A DNA stretch of 64,000 bases from Chlamydia sp. 04-14 (lineage in GTDB: Bacteria > Chlamydiota > Chlamydiia > Chlamydiales > Chlamydiaceae): assembly GCF_036632095.1 (NCBI RefSeq), contig NZ_JAPYKW010000001.1, positions 186,001 to 250,000 on the forward strand. The letters are read 5' to 3'. Under the pieces are notes generated by a model. The model saw only the letters and a program-made list of their open reading frames with translations, ran no database searches and was not told where the DNA came from. Both the position numbers and the translations under genes were made by a program. This document shows, one piece after another, positions 17,855 through 27,929 of this stretch. The stretch's first letter is position 1. Every line of letters begins with the position of its first letter.

Positions 17855-19690
17855 ATGTGGACTCACCCAATTAATTACGATGTTATTGTAGTTGGTGCTG
17901 GGCACGCGGGTTGCGAGGCTGCATTTTGTTCTGCAAAAATGGGAGCCTCCGTATTAATCTTAACTTCAAACTTAGACACTATTGCTAAGTTAAGTTGTAA
18001 TCCTGCCGTTGGTGGTATCGGTAAGGGGCATATTGTTCGAGAAATCGACGCCCTAGGTGGTATCATGGCAGAGGTTACTGATCAGTCTGGGATACAATTT
18101 CGTATCTTAAATCAGACCAAGGGTCCTGCTGTCCGTGCTCCAAGAGCTCAAGTTGATAAGCAAATGTATCATATTCATATGAAGCGCTTATTAGAGAGCA
18201 TACCTAACCTGCATATCATGCAGGGTACGGTTGAGTCCTTATTAGACAATGAAAGTGTCATCCAAGGTGTCAGCACAAAAGAAGGAATCGTCTATCTAGG
18301 GAAGACGGTTATTTTGTCCTCAGGGACGTTCATGCGCGGCTTAATTCATATTGGAGACCTTAATTTCCCCGGTGGACGTCTTGGAGATCCTGCGGCAACT
18401 GGGTTATCAGCAGCTCTAAAAGAGCGTGGTTTCCCAATTAGCAGACTAAAAACGGGCACTCCTCCGCGTCTATTAGCTTCTTCCATTGATTTTTCTGTAA
18501 CAGAAGAACAACCTGGAGATCCGGGTGTAGGATTTGTTCATAGAGATGAGCCTTTTGTTCCTCCCCTACCTCAGGTATCTTGTTACATCACTCATACGAC
18601 TCAGAAAACAAAAGATATTATTGCAGCTAATATTGGACGATCAGCTCTATACGGAGGCCGTATTGAAGGCATAGGACCTCGATACTGTCCATCTATTGAA
18701 GATAAAATTGTTAAATTCGCAGACAAAGAACGTCATCATATTTTCATAGAACCTGAAGGAATTTATACTCAGGAAGTTTATGTGAATGGTTTATCCACAT
18801 CGATGCCCTTTGATGTGCAATATAACATGATTCATTCAGTCCAGGGATTAGAAAATGCAGTCATTACCCGGCCTGCTTACGCTATTGAGTATGATTACGT
18901 TCATGGCAATGTCATCTACCCCACTTTAGAAAGTAAAATTATAGAAGGTCTATTTCTATGCGGGCAAATTAATGGAACAACGGGATATGAAGAAGCCGCT
19001 GCTCAGGGGCTTGTTGCAGGCATTAACGCGGTAAATAAAATACTCGGGAAACCTGTATTTATTCCATCACGACAAGAGTCCTATATTGGCGTGATGCTAG
19101 ACGATCTCACCACTCAAGTACTAGACGAGCCTTATCGTATGTTTACAGGGAGAGCAGAACATCGTCTACTCTTAAGGCAGGATAATGCTTGTTTACGCTT
19201 ATCTCACTACGGTCGTGATTTAGGGCTCCTAAGTCAAGAGCGTTACGAAATCTTTGAAAATCAAAAGCAAATTATAGAAGAAGAAAAACTTCGTTTAAGT
19301 AAAACATTCAAAAAGTATGGAAATTCTGTTGTCTCTCTAGCGAAAGCTTTATGTCGTCCGGAAGTATCTTACGATATTTTAAAGGAAACGTTCCCGGATG
19401 ACGTACGTGATCTTGGTTCAACACTTAATGCCTCTCTAGAAATGGAAATTAAGTATGCAGGATATATAGATCGTCAGAAATCTTTGATTCACAGCTTATC
19501 AAAATCAGAGAATATGATTATTCCCGATGACATAGATTACCAAAACATTTCCTCATTAAGTTTAGAAGCCAGAGAAAAACTAGCTAAATTTACCCCAAGA
19601 ACTATAGGATCTGCTTCAAGGATATCAGGAATCGCTTGCGCTGATATTCAAGTATTGATGGTTGCAGTAAAAAAACATGCTCACCAATAA
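17855..19690 (+). CDS. mnmG: tRNA uridine 5-carboxymethylaminomethyl modification enzyme MnmG (GidA)
   Basis: 611-residue FAD protein that, with MnmE, installs the cmnm5 group on wobble U34 of several tRNAs. The dinucleotide-binding motif is [12 protein letters not shown] near residue 13. The family signatures [17 protein letters not shown] and LKTGTPPRL are intact. [17 protein letters not shown] lies in the second FAD motif, and the helical C-terminal domain (about 480-611) binds MnmE and tRNA. The 3' end overlaps lplA by 14 bases. Confidence 0.97.
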   Translation: MWTHPINYDVIVVGAGHAGCEAAFCSAKMGASVLILTSNLDTIAKLSCNPAVGGIGKGHIVREIDALGGIMAEVTDQSGIQFRILNQTKGPAVRAPRAQVDKQMYHIHMKRLLESIPNLHIMQGTVESLLDNESVIQGVSTKEGIVYLGKTVILSSGTFMRGLIHIGDLNFPGGRLGDPAATGLSAALKERGFPISRLKTGTPPRLLASSIDFSVTEEQPGDPGVGFVHRDEPFVPPLPQVSCYITHTTQKTKDIIAANIGRSALYGGRIEGIGPRYCPSIEDKIVKFADKERHHIFIEPEGIYTQEVYVNGLSTSMPFDVQYNMIHSVQGLENAVITRPAYAIEYDYVHGNVIYPTLESKIIEGLFLCGQINGTTGYEEAAAQGLVAGINAVNKILGKPVFIPSRQESYIGVMLDDLTTQVLDEPYRMFTGRAEHRLLLRQDNACLRLSHYGRDLGLLSQERYEIFENQKQIIEEEKLRLSKTFKKYGNSVVSLAKALCRPEVSYDILKETFPDDVRDLGSTLNASLEMEIKYAGYIDRQKSLIHSLSKSENMIIPDDIDYQNISSLSLEAREKLAKFTPRTIGSASRISGIACADIQVLMVAVKKHAHQ

Positions 19691-20381
19691 ATGTATTTTC
19701 TTAAATCTATCTGGGATCTCTATCTTCGAGCAACTGCAAATAGAAGAAGCTCTTCTTCGCAACTGCAAAGAAAATATCTGTATCATTAACTCTAATGCGC
19801 CAGAAGCAGTCGTCCTTGGCATTTCAAGACGTCCAAATGAAGATCTTCACATCCCTGAATTGCGGTCCGATAATATTCCTATAATTAAACGTTACAGTGG
19901 TGGTGGAACAGTATTTATTGATGAAAATAGTTTATTCGTAACCTGGATTATGAATTCTGTCGAATCCATGGCGAATTCTCATGATTTGATGCAATGGTCT
20001 TATGATATCTACGCGCCTATCTTCCCCAAGGCTTTTTCCATTAATGAAAATGATTATACTTTAGGGGAGAAGAAAATTGCAGGGAATGCTCAATATATCC
20101 AAAAGTCTCGTTGGGTACATCATTCAACATTTCTATGGGATATGGATATAGACAAACTTAAACGTTACCTACCAATACCCCAAAAACAACCATCATATAG
20201 GAAACAACGATTACACGAAGATTTTCTAACAACCATTCGTTCGTGGTTCCCTACTAAAGAAAACTTTTTCGATAAATTAAAAGCATCTGCGGGCAATATT
20301 TTTCTTTGGGAAACTCTTTCAGAAGATGAACTGAAAGATATTCTGGAGAAACCTCATAGAAAATCCACGACGTTATTATAA
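19677..20381 (+). CDS. lplA: lipoate--protein ligase A family protein
   Basis: 234 residues of the biotin/lipoate ligase fold. The [11 protein letters not shown] loop (about 73-83) binds the lipoyl-AMP and the lysine motif [12 protein letters not shown] (about 131-142) is the catalytic region. Role: attaches lipoate to E2 subunits of 2-oxoacid dehydrogenases and possibly to GcvH. It lacks a long C-terminal accessory domain, being shorter than E. coli LplA (about 338). It may therefore be an octanoyl- or lipoyl-transferase-like variant. Chlamydia keeps two such genes, as I recall. It overlaps the mnmG end. Confidence 0.85.
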   Translation: MLTNKCIFLNLSGISIFEQLQIEEALLRNCKENICIINSNAPEAVVLGISRRPNEDLHIPELRSDNIPIIKRYSGGGTVFIDENSLFVTWIMNSVESMANSHDLMQWSYDIYAPIFPKAFSINENDYTLGEKKIAGNAQYIQKSRWVHHSTFLWDMDIDKLKRYLPIPQKQPSYRKQRLHEDFLTTIRSWFPTKENFFDKLKASAGNIFLWETLSEDELKDILEKPHRKSTTLL

Positions 20382-20393
20382 AAAGTTTTTTGA

Positions 20394-20819
20394 CTACTTA
20401 GCTGAATTAACTATTTCAATTTTGCTGAAAAAATAGCTAATTTCTATAGCCGCATTTTCTAAACTATCAGATCCATGTACTGCATTAATTCCTATAGATT
20501 CGCCGAACTGAGCACGAATAGTGCCTTGAGCAGCTTCTTGAGGATTTGTAGCTCCCATAATTTCTCGATTGCGAACTACAGCATTATCACCTTCAAGAAC
20601 CATAACAACAACTGGACCTGAAATCATGAAATCCACAAGTTCTTGGAAAAATGGCCGAGATTTATGGACGGCGTAGAAACCTTCAGCTTCTTTCACTGAT
20701 AAATGCATCATTTTCATAGCAGCTATGCGGAATCCTGATTTTTCAAAGATTGCAACAATCTCACCAATATGAGCCTTGCCAACAGAATCAGGTTTGATAA
20801 TTGATAGCGTTTGTTCCAT
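20394..20819 (-). CDS. ndk: nucleoside diphosphate kinase
   Basis: 141 residues, the normal length. It balances NTP and dNTP pools by phosphate transfer through an active-site histidine in the signature [22 protein letters not shown] at the N-terminus and [18 protein letters not shown] are characteristic. It converges on lplA with 12 bases between the stops. The gene suits an organism that imports NTPs, since it can interconvert them. Confidence 0.97.
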   Translation of the reverse strand: MEQTLSIIKPDSVGKAHIGEIVAIFEKSGFRIAAMKMMHLSVKEAEGFYAVHKSRPFFQELVDFMISGPVVVMVLEGDNAVVRNREIMGATNPQEAAQGTIRAQFGESIGINAVHGSDSLENAAIEISYFFSKIEIVNSAK

Positions 20820-20863
20820 GTATATACAATCTCCTTAAACAAAATGAAGTGAATGTGAGAGAA

Positions 20864-20891
20864 ATTATACCACTATCTTCAGGAAAGTCTA
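20864..20891 (-). promoter_or_regulatory. candidate promoter of ndk
   Basis: On the minus strand TAGACT (20891-20886) is followed 16 bases later by a perfect TATAAT (20869-20864), 45 bases before the ndk start. The -35 box overlaps the ruvA stop. Confidence 0.5.
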
Positions 20892-21512
20892 GTTCTTGTT
20901 CAATCCTTGTAAGTTCTTTTTTAAAGCAATAGGAAGAATTTCCGCTAACGATGCATTGTCTGGAAGTTCACTCATAGCTTCAGCAATCATCCTCTCCGCC
21001 GAAGATTTAGGATATCCTAATGCGGCTAGTGCCTGTATCCCCTCATCCATACACGAGGGTTTTGTGGGTTCCCAAGAAGCAGTCACTTGAGAATCTAGAG
21101 GAACAAGATCGGGAAGCTTTTGCTTGAGATCCACCATAAGCTTTTCTGCTGTTTTTTTCCCTATACCTGGGACAGAAGCTATGGCTTTGACATCCTCAGC
21201 ACGCGCTATAGAACAGAGTTTATTAAGAGAGAATGTATTCAATATCGCCAGGCCTGTCTTAGGCCCCACTCCAGAAAATGAAATTAACATACGGAAACAT
21301 TCACGTTCTGCTCGAGAGTTGAATCCATAAAGAACATGTTCTGTTTCACGAACAACTGTATATGTATAAACAATAATTTCACGATGTAATTGACTTGATA
21401 ATTCAATCAACCAACGATCAGAAGCAAAAACACTAAACCCGAGTCCCTGACATTCGATCACAATAGTTCCCGAACTCATATAAGTAAGAATTCCGCGAAT
21501 ATAGTCGTACAT
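20889..21512 (-). CDS. ruvA: Holliday junction branch migration protein RuvA
   Basis: 207 residues. RuvA binds four-way junctions as a tetramer and loads the RuvB motor. An N-terminal OB-fold starts [15 protein letters not shown]. Two helix-hairpin-helix motifs follow ([13 protein letters not shown] and [15 protein letters not shown]), then a C-terminal RuvB-binding three-helix domain. Start is the ATG at 21512 because AGGAG lies seven bases before it. The longer frame to 21557 runs inside ruvC. Stop and start overlap as TAATG, implying translational coupling with ruvC. Confidence 0.95.
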   Translation of the reverse strand: MYDYIRGILTYMSSGTIVIECQGLGFSVFASDRWLIELSSQLHREIIVYTYTVVRETEHVLYGFNSRAERECFRMLISFSGVGPKTGLAILNTFSLNKLCSIARAEDVKAIASVPGIGKKTAEKLMVDLKQKLPDLVPLDSQVTASWEPTKPSCMDEGIQALAALGYPKSSAERMIAEAMSELPDNASLAEILPIALKKNLQGLNKN

Positions 21513-22018
21513 TATCGAACTCCTAAACAAGTGTAAGCAGAAGTGTGTGCATGACATATTGCTAATGCAAATGCATCTGCAATATCCTCACAATTAGAAT
21601 TTAAGACATCAGGAATATTTAAAATCTTACTAACCATTAGTTGGACTTGCTGTTTACTCGCATTTCCTTTCCCTACAACAGCTCTCTTAGCTACATTTGG
21701 AGCATATTCAAAAACAGGAATGTCTCTTAAAGCAGCTGCAAGGACGAGTACACCTCGCGCCATACCTAATTTTATAGTGCTTTGTGGGTTCTTATGAACA
21801 TATTGAGTTTCAAGAACTACAGCATCAGGAATGATATCATCTAACACTCCGGATAATGTTTGGAAAAGCTGTTTATAACGCTGTGTTAGTGAGTCTTTGG
21901 AAGATAAACGAATAGCCCCATAACTATGAGCTCGTATCTTATAACGCTGTTCAACAATGATAATAGCGTATCCAGAAACTAGTGTTCCGGGATCAATCCC
22001 CATAATCAATTGCGTCAT
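21512..22018 (-). CDS. ruvC: crossover junction endodeoxyribonuclease RuvC
   Basis: 168-residue Holliday junction resolvase. The four acidic active-site residues are visible: D in [12 protein letters not shown] in VVLETQYV, and two Asp in [14 protein letters not shown]. Length and motif spacing are normal. It is the first gene of a ruvC-ruvA pair; ruvB is not adjacent in this window. Upstream is a promoter candidate and a short hairpin in the leader. Confidence 0.96.
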   Translation of the reverse strand: MTQLIMGIDPGTLVSGYAIIIVEQRYKIRAHSYGAIRLSSKDSLTQRYKQLFQTLSGVLDDIIPDAVVLETQYVHKNPQSTIKLGMARGVLVLAAALRDIPVFEYAPNVAKRAVVGKGNASKQQVQLMVSKILNIPDVLNSNCEDIADAFALAICHAHTSAYTCLGVR

Positions 22019-22050
22019 AATTGAGTCCTTATCGAGACTTAAGAAAGGTT

Positions 22051-22062
22051 CTCCGAACGGAG
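22051..22062. repeat. short perfect hairpin in the ruvC leader
   Basis: CTCCG/CGGAG around AA, at 22051-22062, between the candidate promoter and the ruvC start. It could be a leader structure or part of a weak terminator for the upstream coiled-coil gene. Confidence 0.45.
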
Positions 22063-22074
22063 CATGTAGAGTTT

Positions 22075-22102
22075 ATTCTATGCTAGCTATATATAATTAC
22101 AA
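22075..22102 (-). promoter_or_regulatory. candidate promoter of ruvC-ruvA
   Basis: On the minus strand TTGTAA (22102-22097) and TAGAAT (22080-22075) are separated by 16 bases, about 57 bases before the ruvC start. Confidence 0.5.
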
Positions 22103-22123
22103 CTAGAAATCTTGATGTAAGGC

Positions 22124-23095
22124 CTAATCTACAAGCCCACTACAATTTGATTCCTGAGTACATTCAGCACTGTTACAATCTAAATCCCTACCTAAAAGCT
22201 GTTTTAAACGGGATACATTCAAAACATCTTCGAAACCAAGTTTCTTATTAAGCGTTTGTATTTGACAATACTGCTCTTCAATAAGATCTTGTAGTAAAGC
22301 AATTTCCTTCTTTTTCTGAACTAACTCATTTTGAATATGTAGAAGTTTTTCTGATTCCGTATTTATATATGCCGTTTGTCTGTAGTTCTGTAACTCTAGA
22401 CTCAATCTTGCGATTTCTTCTTGATATTTCTTATCCTGATCAGATTTTTTCTGATGTAAAATCATTATAGTTTCATTTAAATCTATTATTTCTTGCTGTT
22501 TTAATGAGCTTTCCTTTGACCCTTGTTCAAACATGTCAGTTTCAGGAATACGAGATAGGGTTAGCTTGTCTAACTGTTCCTCGAGGATCTTAATCTTATG
22601 TTCATAACATAGACGTCTTCCCTCGCTAATTTCTGTTTGTTGAACACTTTCTATCAAATCCCGTTTCAATTCATCAATGATATCATTTTGATGACGTGTT
22701 TGTTGTAACTTCTCAGAAAGACGATGTTGTAACCAGCCGTTCTCGTTCTTTAGCTTTTCGATTTCAGTATTTCTAACCTCATCACGAGATAAAAACTCTT
22801 TTTCTAAAACCGACAATCGATCTTTCCATTCTAAATGGGCATCTTGCTCATTAGAAAGATCTTCTTGTAATAATTCAGATGTACTTGGGATAAGTTGCCC
22901 ACTCATTTTACTACAAACATCTGCTAAAGCATTACAAGCGTATTGCCATTCCATAATGTCTGCATCTTTCCATCGACAGAGCAACAGAAGCATAGATCTC
23001 GAGTATATATCGTAATGATTTGAAGAAGAGCAGGTGGAGTTGCTAGACCATATAGAAGTTAGATGCAGCTTAATTGCCGATAAGAGCCGCCGCAA
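22124..23095 (-). CDS. coiled-coil hypothetical protein
   Basis: 323 residues; no recognised family. From about residue 80 to 290 it is almost continuous charged heptad-like helix rich in Glu, Lys, Leu and Gln, so an extended coiled coil is expected. A Cys-containing tail ends in CNSAECTQESNCSGLVD. The first 35 residues are Ser-rich and not helical. The longest frame begins with TTG at 23095, six bases after GAGG. An ATG at 22993 would give 289 residues and is a serious alternative. Position matches a conserved Chlamydia hypothetical (I recall CT503). Confidence 0.75.
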   Translation of the reverse strand: MRRLLSAIKLHLTSIWSSNSTCSSSNHYDIYSRSMLLLLCRWKDADIMEWQYACNALADVCSKMSGQLIPSTSELLQEDLSNEQDAHLEWKDRLSVLEKEFLSRDEVRNTEIEKLKNENGWLQHRLSEKLQQTRHQNDIIDELKRDLIESVQQTEISEGRRLCYEHKIKILEEQLDKLTLSRIPETDMFEQGSKESSLKQQEIIDLNETIMILHQKKSDQDKKYQEEIARLSLELQNYRQTAYINTESEKLLHIQNELVQKKKEIALLQDLIEEQYCQIQTLNKKLGFEDVLNVSRLKQLLGRDLDCNSAECTQESNCSGLVD

Positions 23096-23152
23096 AGGAT
23101 ACCTCTAAGATATTAATTTGATTTTTCCGGTTTATAGCACAGGAGGGAGTTA

Positions 23153-23303
23153 TTGTCTCAATTTCACAATCAAGAAAAAGACATCCAAAAAATCTAGAAA
23201 ATCTAAGTTGATGTTTCCTAGTGTGGATACCGAAGTTTTAGAATTTCACAAAAAATTAAATGAAAATAAAAAATTGATCAATTCACATCATGTTCAACAA
23301 TGA
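23153..23303 (+). pseudogene. possible frameshifted small ORF with strong ribosome binding site
   Basis: A very strong Shine-Dalgarno AGGAGGGA (23141-23148) is followed four bases later by TTG. That frame reads MSQFHNQEKDIQKI and stops. If the six-A run at 23187-23192 had five A, the frame would continue as QKSRKSKLMFPSVD and on to the stop at 23303, giving about 49 residues. The distal part has its own ATG at 23211 (30 codons). This may be a decayed gene, a slippage-dependent gene, or chance. Confidence 0.35.
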
Positions 23304-23350
23304 TGATGAATCGTTAGGTTAAGATCTAAACAAAAAAAAGAAAAGAAAAG

Positions 23351-23433
23351 TGCTCAGAACAAGACTCGAACTTGCACGGGCTTGCGCCCAAGGGATTTTA
23401 AGTCCCTAGTGTCTACCATTCCACCATCTGAGC
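23351..23433 (-). tRNA. tRNA-Leu(UAA)
   Basis: 83-base cloverleaf on the minus strand. Acceptor GCTCAGA pairs with TCTGAGC, with A as discriminator. The anticodon stem AGGGA/TCCCT encloses CTTAAAA, anticodon TAA. A class II variable arm (TGGGCGCAAGCCCG) and T-loop GTTCGAGTC are present. Confidence 0.96.
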
Positions 23434-23608
23434 AATAATGAAGAATCTCGCCAATTACGAATTAAATAACTGATGCGATTCGAACTATAGTTTCTGGAGT
23501 ATCTATCTTAAGAAAAAAACCAAAAACATAACTCAGAATCTTATCAGATGACACTTTCTAGATCAATGGTTTTCAAAGAGAAGACGGCCAAAAATCTCTA
23601 AGGAATTT

Positions 23609-24439
23609 TTATTCGTCTTCCATTGGGAAAGAGGATGATAAAGGCTGTTCGCAAGTTGGGGCCCCTTCCATTTCTTCTTCAGGGAAAATAACTGTCTGAT
23701 CACCTGATAACAAAGCATTAATCACTTCAGAACTTTCAGTTACCAAAGCCTGTAAAGATTCGTCTAAATCGGCTGAAGTCACTGTGGGATCCGAAACAGC
23801 TTGAGAGATAATCTCAGAAATTAATTTCGCAGGAGGAGGCAATAGAGAGAACTTTTTTTGCTCACTTAATTTATTTTCTTGGGATTCTTCCCAAAGTTCT
23901 TCAGTAACAGCATCGATGATCTCTTGAGAAGATCCCGCTACTTCAGAAACTTCTTTATTAGTTTTCTTGCGTCCTTGCTTTTTCTTCTCTTTCCACTTAT
24001 CCCCTTTACGTTCTTTTTTCTCTTTTCTAGTTGTAGAATGAGAAGACGCTGGCGTAGTGGAAGTTTCTGAAGACGAGGACTCAGCTGTAACAACTGTTTC
24101 TGAAGAACTTTCTTCAACAACAGCTACGGGAGCAGCCTTAGGCAATTTAATTAAAGCTTCTCGGCCTCCGGCAATTTTAATACCACGATCTAAACCTACT
24201 GCTTTAAGGTTGATCTTAGTATCTCGAATTTCCATTACCTCGTAATCCCCTGCGGGAACAATGAACGGTTTACTATGATCGCAGTTACGGAAAAAACAGG
24301 TGTTTCCTAAAGAAATTACTTCAACTGCTTCAACAACAAAAGGATCCTGAGAAAGATGCTTAGTATTACGAACTGATAACTTGTACCCTTCTCTCGACGT
24401 AATTACAGTTTCAATAACTGGATCTCTTGTAAAATACAC
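23609..24439 (-). CDS. hypothetical protein with Ser/Glu- and Lys-rich linker
   Basis: 276 residues, not assigned to a family. Residues 1-100 look like a compact beta-rich domain ([36 protein letters not shown]). Residues about 105-165 are low complexity: a Ser/Thr/Glu run, then a strongly basic Lys-rich block ([16 protein letters not shown]). The C-terminal part is acidic with [17 protein letters not shown] helices. Start is GTG, eight bases after AAAGG, 12 bases downstream of gapA on the same strand, so it is probably co-transcribed with gapA. It matches the chlamydial hypothetical next to gapA (I recall CT504). Confidence 0.78.
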   Translation of the reverse strand: MYFTRDPVIETVITSREGYKLSVRNTKHLSQDPFVVEAVEVISLGNTCFFRNCDHSKPFIVPAGDYEVMEIRDTKINLKAVGLDRGIKIAGGREALIKLPKAAPVAVVEESSSETVVTAESSSSETSTTPASSHSTTRKEKKERKGDKWKEKKKQGRKKTNKEVSEVAGSSQEIIDAVTEELWEESQENKLSEQKKFSLLPPPAKLISEIISQAVSDPTVTSADLDESLQALVTESSEVINALLSGDQTVIFPEEEMEGAPTCEQPLSSSFPMEDE

Positions 24440-24451
24440 GAATTTAACCTT

Positions 24452-25459
24452 TTATTTAGAGTTTTTTGCTACATACTCTAATAAATCAACTATGCGAGTT
24501 GCATACCCTATCTCATTATCATACCAGGCAACTAGTTTGAAAAAACGATCGGTTAACGCTATCCCTGCACCAGCATCGAATATAGAAGAATATTCACATC
24601 CTATAAAATCAGAAGAAACTACTTCTTGATCCGTATAACCTAGAATTCCACGCAAACTAGTTTCTGAAGCATTTTTAATAACTTTGCATATTTCTTCATA
24701 TGTTGTTGACTTCTGCAATCTTACAGTAAGGTCAACGACAGAAACATCAGCAACAGGAACTCTAAAAGCCATTCCGGTTAATTTATTCTTTAATTCTGGG
24801 AGACATAGGGCAACAGCTTTCGCAGCTCCAGTAGAAGCAGGAACGATATTTTGAAAAGCTCCTCTACCACCTCTCCAATCTTTCTTAGATGGACCGTCTA
24901 CAACACTCTGAGTAGCTGTAGCGGCGTGAACTGTGGTCATTAAGCCTTCTTCTATACCAAAATTATCTAACAACACTTTAGCCAAAGGAGCAAGACAGTT
25001 GGTAGTGCACGAAGCATTGGAAATAATAGTATCCTTCTCAGGATCAAACTTATTCTCATTTACTCCCATTACAAATGTCGGAACATCTCCTTTCGCAGGG
25101 GCAGTAATAAGTACACGCTTCGCACCAGATTCAAGATGTTTGGCAGCATCTTCTTTTTTTGTAAATAAACCTGTACTTTCAATAACAGTATCTACACCTA
25201 GATCTTTCCAAGGAAGCTTTTGGATATCACGCTGATCTAATAATTGAATTCTACGGCCATCAACAACAAGATAGCCGTTATCATAAGATACATCTGCTGA
25301 GAAACGCCCATGAGTAGAATCGTATTTAAATAAATACGTTAAAGCCTCTCCAGGGACAAGATCATTAACAGCCATGACTTCGATAGAAGAATTTCTTTTT
25401 AGAATTTGTCTTAAAACTAATCTTCCAATCCGTCCAAAACCGTTAATTACAACTTTCAT
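24452..25459 (-). CDS. gapA: glyceraldehyde-3-phosphate dehydrogenase
   Basis: 335 residues. NAD-binding [12 protein letters not shown] is at the N-terminus and the catalytic cysteine is in [14 protein letters not shown] (about residue 150). [21 protein letters not shown] is the family signature region. Role: glycolytic oxidation of glyceraldehyde 3-phosphate to 1,3-bisphosphoglycerate. ATG at 25459 follows AGGGA; the frame one codon longer would start with GTG. It directly follows the ribosomal cluster. Between rplQ and gapA, a four-base stem TAGC/GCTA (minus strand) plus eight T residues could be a weak terminator of that cluster. Confidence 0.97.
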   Translation of the reverse strand: MKVVINGFGRIGRLVLRQILKRNSSIEVMAVNDLVPGEALTYLFKYDSTHGRFSADVSYDNGYLVVDGRRIQLLDQRDIQKLPWKDLGVDTVIESTGLFTKKEDAAKHLESGAKRVLITAPAKGDVPTFVMGVNENKFDPEKDTIISNASCTTNCLAPLAKVLLDNFGIEEGLMTTVHAATATQSVVDGPSKKDWRGGRGAFQNIVPASTGAAKAVALCLPELKNKLTGMAFRVPVADVSVVDLTVRLQKSTTYEEICKVIKNASETSLRGILGYTDQEVVSSDFIGCEYSSIFDAGAGIALTDRFFKLVAWYDNEIGYATRIVDLLEYVAKNSK

Positions 25460-25498
25460 CACTATTCCCTAGTAGTCAGTATTCGCAAAAAAAATAGC

Positions 25499-25927
25499 CT
25501 AATTAGCTAAAAATTCTATAATACACTTTCGTGCATTATCACCAACTCTATTTTGTAATTTCAAAATACGCGTATAACCTCCATTTCTAGAGACAAAACG
25601 AGTACCCAATTCATCGAATAGTTTGTTTATTACTGTACGATCTACGTTATAAGCTGATAAATCGCCGGCCTTAGCTTGACGAGCTTCTTTACTTGTCAAC
25701 TTATTGTATCTGACCATTAGTCTAGCAACAGCTAAACGTCTTGCAGCTAATGTATTTTTTTTAGCTAATGTGATCATCTTATCCGCACAACGACGCAACT
25801 CTTTTGCCTTAGGCAAAGTAGTTTCTATTCTTTCTTGGTGGATTAGAGACTTTAACATGTTAGCTAACATACAACGATTATGCGCAGAAGTACGACCAAC
25901 TCTAAATTTCTTTCTAGCGTGTTGCAT
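25499..25927 (-). CDS. rplQ: 50S ribosomal protein L17
   Basis: 142 residues opening [17 protein letters not shown], the standard L17 start with RTSAHRxAM-like sequence. L17 lines the peptide exit tunnel region of the large subunit. The C-terminus [16 protein letters not shown] is typical. It follows rpoA with eight bases between, the usual rpoA-rplQ order, and is the last gene of the cluster. Confidence 0.97.
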   Translation of the reverse strand: MQHARKKFRVGRTSAHNRCMLANMLKSLIHQERIETTLPKAKELRRCADKMITLAKKNTLAARRLAVARLMVRYNKLTSKEARQAKAGDLSAYNVDRTVINKLFDELGTRFVSRNGGYTRILKLQNRVGDNARKCIIEFLAN

Positions 25928-25935
25928 ATACTTAA

Positions 25936-27066
25936 TTATCCCTTGACGTTTTTAGACCGAATCTTTTCGGCATAACTCTTCATTTTTTCTTTAACGTTGT
26001 CTAAACCAACGCCAAATTGACTGAGATCCATTCCCAATTCGAGTTTCATTTCTTTCAACTTATTCTTAATCTCACAAAGAGACTTCTTACCAAAGTTTCT
26101 AAATTGTAGCAAACGAGGCTCTGGCATGATTACCAATTCACCAATGGTTTCGATATTTGCATTAGACAAACAATTTGTAGATCTTACAGAAAGTTCAATC
26201 TCATTAATACCTAAAACCAATTTATGAAGAATATCGTCTTTATTCTCTTTCTCAATGGAAATAGCTTCTTCAAAGACTATTTTCTTCTCATCCATTCTTT
26301 CAAAAATAGAGAAATGCTTATTTAAAATTTGTGTAGAGAAAGCTAATGCTTCTTTAGGAGATACTCTACCATCTGTTTCCACATGTAGAACCAAGCGATC
26401 AAAATCTGTGTCTTGACCAACACGAGTATCTTCTACGAAATAATTAACTAAAACTACAGGCGAGAAGGCTGCATCTAAAATGATCTCATTCACACCTTTA
26501 TCTTCGAGAATGATTCTCTCAGATGTAGAATATCCTCTTCCAAAAGCCACTCTTAGAGCAATTTCAATTTGCATAGGCTGTGTTACAGTGAAAATTACAT
26601 GATCGGGATTAACAGACTCAAACCCGCCTTCTTGCAACAAATCAGCCAACGTTACGGATCTTTGACCACCACAAGCAGCCAGATCAGAAGCATCTACAGA
26701 AATAGTAGACTTTAATAATTGAGTGCAACGACCATCCTCACTATCTTGGAAAGGATATTTCTTCAGCAAAGCTCCTTTCAAATTTAAGACGATGTTTGTT
26801 ACATCTTCTACGATTCCATCTATTGCCATGTACTCATGAAGTACGCCAGTCATAGAAAAGGAAATAATTGCAGGAGCCTCTAAACCAATTAGCAACGCTC
26901 TTCTCAAAGCATTACCTAAGGTATGCCCCATACCTCTTTCTAGAGGTTCTGCGACAAAATTCGCCTGCTTATCAATCGATCCCCCGCTACCTTCTACAGC
27001 CATCATTTTGACTGATTCTGGCAATTCAAATTTATCGTAAAGTAAATTTTGTGAATTATCCGACAT
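25936..27066 (-). CDS. rpoA: DNA-directed RNA polymerase subunit alpha
   Basis: 376 residues. The N-terminal dimerisation domain holds the conserved [20 protein letters not shown]. The C-terminal domain, with helix-hairpin-helix [22 protein letters not shown] sequence, is also complete. The start is the ATG at 27066, six bases after AAGGAG. The longer frame to 27117 would overlap rpsK and adds 17 basic residues not expected in alpha. Role: assembly platform of the polymerase and contact for activators and upstream promoter DNA. Confidence 0.96.
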   Translation of the reverse strand: MSDNSQNLLYDKFELPESVKMMAVEGSGGSIDKQANFVAEPLERGMGHTLGNALRRALLIGLEAPAIISFSMTGVLHEYMAIDGIVEDVTNIVLNLKGALLKKYPFQDSEDGRCTQLLKSTISVDASDLAACGGQRSVTLADLLQEGGFESVNPDHVIFTVTQPMQIEIALRVAFGRGYSTSERIILEDKGVNEIILDAAFSPVVLVNYFVEDTRVGQDTDFDRLVLHVETDGRVSPKEALAFSTQILNKHFSIFERMDEKKIVFEEAISIEKENKDDILHKLVLGINEIELSVRSTNCLSNANIETIGELVIMPEPRLLQFRNFGKKSLCEIKNKLKEMKLELGMDLSQFGVGLDNVKEKMKSYAEKIRSKNVKG

Positions 27067-27086
27067 CCCTTTCTCCTTCCCTAAAA

Positions 27087-27485
27087 CTACACTCTGCGCC
27101 TTTTTCTTGGTCGACAACCATTATGAGGAACAGGAGTTTCGTCACGGATGACAGAAACAACTAAACCAGCGGCTATGAGAGCGCGAACCGCAGATTCTCT
27201 GCCAGCTCCGGTGCCTTTTAAACATACTTCGACTTCTTTAAGGCCAGAATTCATAGCATTTTTTGCAGCGTCTTGTGCAGCCACCGTTGCAGCAAAAGCA
27301 GATGACTTACGAGATCCGGAATATCCAACTTTTCCAGCTGAAGCCCAAGAGATAGTATTACCCGCAGGATCTGTTATGGATACAATCGTATTATTGAAGG
27401 TAGCCTTAACATGAACAACGCCTGAAGGAATATTCTTTAACTGTTTTCTTTTTACGCCTTTTTTCTGCGTTTGATGTTTAACCAA
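27087..27485 (-). CDS. rpsK: 30S ribosomal protein S11
   Basis: 132 residues. The core is [16 protein letters not shown] and the C-terminus [13 protein letters not shown] is diagnostic. The S11 protein sits on the platform of the 30S subunit near the E site. The order rpsM-rpsK-rpoA-rplQ is the standard alpha operon, but rpsD is not included here. Confidence 0.97.
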   Translation of the reverse strand: MVKHQTQKKGVKRKQLKNIPSGVVHVKATFNNTIVSITDPAGNTISWASAGKVGYSGSRKSSAFAATVAAQDAAKNAMNSGLKEVEVCLKGTGAGRESAVRALIAAGLVVSVIRDETPVPHNGCRPRKRRRV

Positions 27486-27505
27486 AACACGTTCTCCTAA
27501 AAAAA

Positions 27506-27874
27506 TTATTTCTTCTTACCTGCGACCGTTTTACGCTTGCCTTTACGTGTTCGAGAATTTGTTTTTGTTCTCTGTCCTCTTACAGGCAATGAAAGACGAT
27601 GTCTTTGTCCACGATAGGCGTGTATAGAGATCAATCTTTTAATATCTGACTGCACACGACGTCGCAAGTCTCCTTCAACTACATATTCTGATTGTAGGAG
27701 AGAATTAAGGCGGCCTATTTCTTCTTCCGTCAATTCAACAGCCCTAGCTTCAGGATTCAATTGCAACTTTGCAATAATCTCTTCAGAAAGAGCTGGCCCT
27801 ATCCCATAAATATATGTAAGACTTATTTTTAATTTTTTCTTCGCAGGAATATCAATTCCAATGATGCGTGGCAT
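27506..27874 (-). CDS. rpsM: 30S ribosomal protein S13
   Basis: 122 residues. [19 protein letters not shown] and [14 protein letters not shown] form the usual helix-hairpin-helix start, and [16 protein letters not shown] is the basic C-terminus. S13 forms intersubunit bridges in the head of the 30S. It lies directly after secY; map, infA and rpmJ, which often lie between them, are absent. Confidence 0.97.
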   Translation of the reverse strand: MPRIIGIDIPAKKKLKISLTYIYGIGPALSEEIIAKLQLNPEARAVELTEEEIGRLNSLLQSEYVVEGDLRRRVQSDIKRLISIHAYRGQRHRLSLPVRGQRTKTNSRTRKGKRKTVAGKKK

Positions 27875-27929
27875 ACGTAGGGCCTCCCTTAAAGTAGTAT
27901 AAGCATCTTAGGTCAAAAATTGTTATTTT

